DNA of 20,710 bases from DATEPR01 sp036503065 (GTDB lineage Bacteria > Actinomycetota > Actinomycetes > Mycobacteriales > Pseudonocardiaceae). Shown here piece by piece: positions 20,311-20,710 of the stretch. The translations under genes and the position numbers were made by a program. The notes under the pieces are model-generated. The model did not search any database. It was not told the origin of the DNA and saw only the letters and a list, made by a program, of their open reading frames with translations. Within the stretch, counting starts at the first letter, position 1. Every line of letters begins with the position of its first letter. The DNA lies in contig DASXXM010000263.1 in assembly GCA_036503065.1 (NCBI GenBank), positions 1-20,710 on the forward strand, in the 5' to 3' direction.

Positions 20311-20710
20311 TCACGCGTCCCGCAGGGCGCGGATGGCGGCGAGCAGCCCGGCCACCCTGGTCCGGCCGGCCTGAGCGGCGGTCAGCCGACGGCCGGCCGC
20401 GGCCAGCTCCTTGGCCCGCTCCCCGTCGGCGAGGCGCATCGTGCGGTCCACATCGCGCAGTTGCGCCTCGATGGCCTCGATCCGTCGGCCCAGCGCGTCG
20501 TCCAGCGCCAGGGACAGCTGCTGTTCCACGTCGATCAGCTGCTCGGCCACCAGCTGGTCCAGGGTGGCGCGGGCATCCGCGATCGCCTCGGTGAGCCACT
20601 GCTTCATGTGCTGCTTGTCCGCGGTGTGCCGCCGGGTGCGGGCCAGCCACCAGCCGGCACCCAGCCCGATCACGATCGTCACCGGCAACACGAACGGGTT
20701 GAGCACCGCG
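20311..20710 (-). CDS. C-terminal part of a probable dynamin-like GTPase (partial)
   Basis: The frame is open to the window edge. The visible ~132 residues start with one hydrophobic segment (LNPFVLPVTIVIGLGAGWWLA) followed by a basic turn and a long, charged helical region (ADARATLDQLVAEQLIDVEQQL, RIEAIEAQLRDVDRTM) ending near an ALRDA C-terminus. A membrane-inserting segment followed by long coiled helices and no further domain is the usual end of bacterial dynamin-like proteins such as the IniA group. A GTG at 20706 could be the start of a small independent membrane protein, but no ribosome binding site can be checked. The GTPase domain would lie outside the window. Confidence 0.5.
   Translation of the reverse strand, partial: AVLNPFVLPVTIVIGLGAGWWLARTRRHTADKQHMKQWLTEAIADARATLDQLVAEQLIDVEQQLSLALDDALGRRIEAIEAQLRDVDRTMRLADGERAKELAAAGRRLTAAQAGRTRVAGLLAAIRALRDA

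Noticed and set aside
1..20710. CRISPR arrays, insertion sequences, prophage genes or integrases
   Set aside because: No regularly spaced repeats of 25-40 bp, no transposase or integrase motifs, and no terminal inverted repeats with target duplications were seen.

Overview
The window is high-GC DNA with dense, mostly minus-strand coding, frequent GTG starts and strong Shine-Dalgarno sites. Gene content and order point to an actinobacterium, most likely a member of the Pseudonocardiales. This is inferred from synteny and protein style; no 16S rRNA is present.

Left to right. (1) Positions 1-900 hold the start of rpsR (five codons), ssb and rpsF, an operon read leftwards. Its leader RNA (about 901-960) can fold into a hairpin plus an outer stem that hides the rpsF Shine-Dalgarno site, as expected for S6:S18 autoregulation. 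(2) 1016-2047 encodes a secreted or membrane-tethered protein of unknown function. (3) 2233-4867 is a rightward three-gene operon joined by two GTGA overlaps: endonuclease IV (nfo), a GT87 membrane glycosyltransferase and a DUF3052 protein. A small two-helix membrane protein converges on it. (4) 5464-12331 matches the mycobacterial Rv0046c-Rv0051 neighbourhood: a second GT87 protein, the class A penicillin-binding protein ponA, a DUF5318 zinc-ribbon protein, a PadR regulator and inositol-3-phosphate synthase (ino1). (5) 12414-17118 is a leftward run starting at trmB, followed by a strongly diverged nitric-oxide-synthase-like haem protein, a small exported protein, an amidohydrolase of the MTA/SAH-deaminase type, and a TPM-domain membrane protein. 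(6) 17486-20710 holds GTP-dependent PEP carboxykinase, a small acidic protein with calcium-loop-like motifs, and a protein cut by the window edge that resembles the C-terminus of a dynamin-like GTPase.

Most genes are housekeeping: replication and repair (ssb, nfo), translation (rpsF, rpsR, trmB), cell envelope (ponA, two GT87 enzymes, ino1 supplying inositol for phosphatidylinositol and mycothiol) and gluconeogenesis (pckG). The most unusual item is the NOS-like protein at 15131-16303. It keeps the NOS oxygenase fold signatures and the haem-ligand cysteine. It has lost the proximal Trp, the CIGR arginine, three substrate-binding residues (Tyr, Glu and Asp in iNOS become His, Asp and Ala) and a recognisable pterin-stacking Trp. 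It sits in a tight gene run with an exported protein and a deaminase-like hydrolase, so it may define an undescribed NOS-derived function. Other items of interest are the rpsF leader, paired DnaA boxes between trmB and pckG, iterated motifs upstream of the 109-residue membrane protein, and two probable leaderless genes with identical TACCCT-N6-start layouts.
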